Below, piece after piece: positions 63,496-64,000 of a DNA stretch of 64,000 bases (position 1 is the first letter of the stretch; every line of letters begins with the position of its first letter). The translations under genes and the position numbers were made by a program. Source of the stretch: Providencia rettgeri. Lineage in GTDB: Bacteria; Pseudomonadota; Gammaproteobacteria; Enterobacterales; Enterobacteriaceae. The notes under the pieces are model-generated. The model ran no database searches, had not been told where the DNA came from, and saw only the letters and a program-made list of their open reading frames with translations. The stretch spans positions 2,480,001 to 2,544,000 of the forward strand of contig NZ_CP096258.1 in assembly GCF_023205015.1 (NCBI RefSeq). Direction: 5' to 3'.

Positions 63496-63852
63496 TTATG
63501 CCGTTAACCTATAACTATCTTCAATTAACTCCTTAATTTCATCCTCTGTAAGGCTCCCTGGTAGCTTTATCGTAATCCAATGCTCTTTATTCATATGATA
63601 AGCCGGATAAATATCATCCTTTAATCTCAATGAACCAATGAGTTCCGGTGGAGCTTTAAGGTTAACAATATTAACTATCTCTTCATTCTTATTTGCATCT
63701 AATTTACGAGATGAAATACGCATAATAACTGCAAACCATTTTGCATTATTTTTTCGCCTAAAAACAAGATAATCAGGGTACTTTGCCCACGGGCTCTCAG
63801 GATCAACACCATAATTATTCTGAATATAATCAATCAGTTCACTGCGGTTCAT
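63496..63852 (-). CDS. MmcQ/YjbR-family protein
   Basis: 118 residues from ATG 63852, the usual length of this family. Blocks: NRSELIDYIQNNYGVDPESPW, VFRRKNNAKWFAVI, VNLKAPPELIG, IYPAYHMNKEHWITIKLPGSL and LIEDSY. MmcQ/YjbR proteins have a double-wing-like (CyaY-like) fold and may bind DNA; their role is unknown. A TTG at 63870 would add six residues without a ribosome site. Confidence 0.88.
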   Translation of the reverse strand: MNRSELIDYIQNNYGVDPESPWAKYPDYLVFRRKNNAKWFAVIMRISSRKLDANKNEEIVNIVNLKAPPELIGSLRLKDDIYPAYHMNKEHWITIKLPGSLTEDEIKELIEDSYRLTA

Positions 63853-63974
63853 TCGATCATCCCATTTCAATAATAAACTTCAGTAATATCACCTAACCTC
63901 ATTATTATATGCCGTCTCATCGACTCTGTAACTTTTCTTTTGCTAAAACTTTACTAGGTTTTAAGAGCCAAGCG

Positions 63975-64000
63975 ATGACTGATAAATATCATGATGATCG
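63975..64000 (+). CDS. Possible start of a gene cut by the window edge
   Basis: An ATG with AAGAG 9 bases upstream opens a frame (TDKYHDD) that runs off the window. Too short to identify. Confidence 0.25.

Noticed and set aside
1..64000. CRISPR arrays, tRNA or rRNA genes, insertion sequences, prophage genes
   Set aside because: None seen: the only arrays are the 128-bp and 19-bp tandem repeats without spacers, and no transposase or integrase motif appears.

Overview
This is a chromosomal segment of a gamma-proteobacterium of the order Enterobacterales. Proteins such as PurC, PurM, Upp, SpeG, YegS, YidA and Hda read as close homologues of the E. coli ones, while the DNA is AT-rich, ECF-type transport genes are present and gene order is only partly that of E. 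coli. I infer Morganellaceae, most likely Providencia; this is a judgement from protein resemblance and base composition, not from a search.

Layout. 1-8 kb: a partial ybaN, a 128-bp tandem repeat, ypfN, tmcA and yeaL, then an accessory cassette made of a PPC/DUF296 protein and a complete ECF-type ABC importer (S, T, two ATPases), whose first ATPase gene carries an in-frame stop. 7.3-20 kb: the conserved purC-bamC-dapA block, divergent gcvR-bcp, perM, bepA-yfgD, hda-uraA-upp and purMN. hda starts at a CTG codon, and PurR boxes lie ahead of purM and purC. 20-28 kb: speG, ppk-ppx, mgtE and an MHS-family transporter. 28-41 kb: the mdtABC-baeSR efflux/envelope-stress operon (no mdtD), trhP, the CRP-linked small RNA CyaR, yegS and thiD. 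41-50 kb: the anaerobic glycyl-radical pair yjjI-yjjW behind an FNR-like site, pagP, pheP, a 53-codon mgrB gene, a MarA/Rob-type regulator, yidA and yddG.

50-64 kb is more variable and AT-rich. It holds alsT, a possible DinI-like protein, several small exported or membrane proteins of unknown role, a Tat-signal PLP aminotransferase behind two related palindromes, a DUF486 protein, a GNAT enzyme, a methyltransferase, glpM, and a chemoreceptor behind a consensus sigma-28 promoter. It also holds a truncated metallo-beta-lactamase-fold remnant, a SnoaL-like protein behind a 24-bp palindrome, an orphan promoter/terminator pair that looks like a small RNA gene, a frameshifted phzF-family gene and an MmcQ/YjbR protein.

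How the genes work together. Purine synthesis (purC, purM, purN) appears to be under PurR, and upp-uraA handle uracil salvage. BaeSR with MdtABC, BamC, BepA, PagP and MgrB all concern the envelope and its stress circuits. PheP imports and YddG exports aromatic amino acids. Three genes are broken (ECF ATPase 1, the MBL remnant, phzF), which suggests local decay or, for the two single-base lesions, sequencing error. No CRISPR array, rRNA, tRNA, insertion sequence or prophage was seen.
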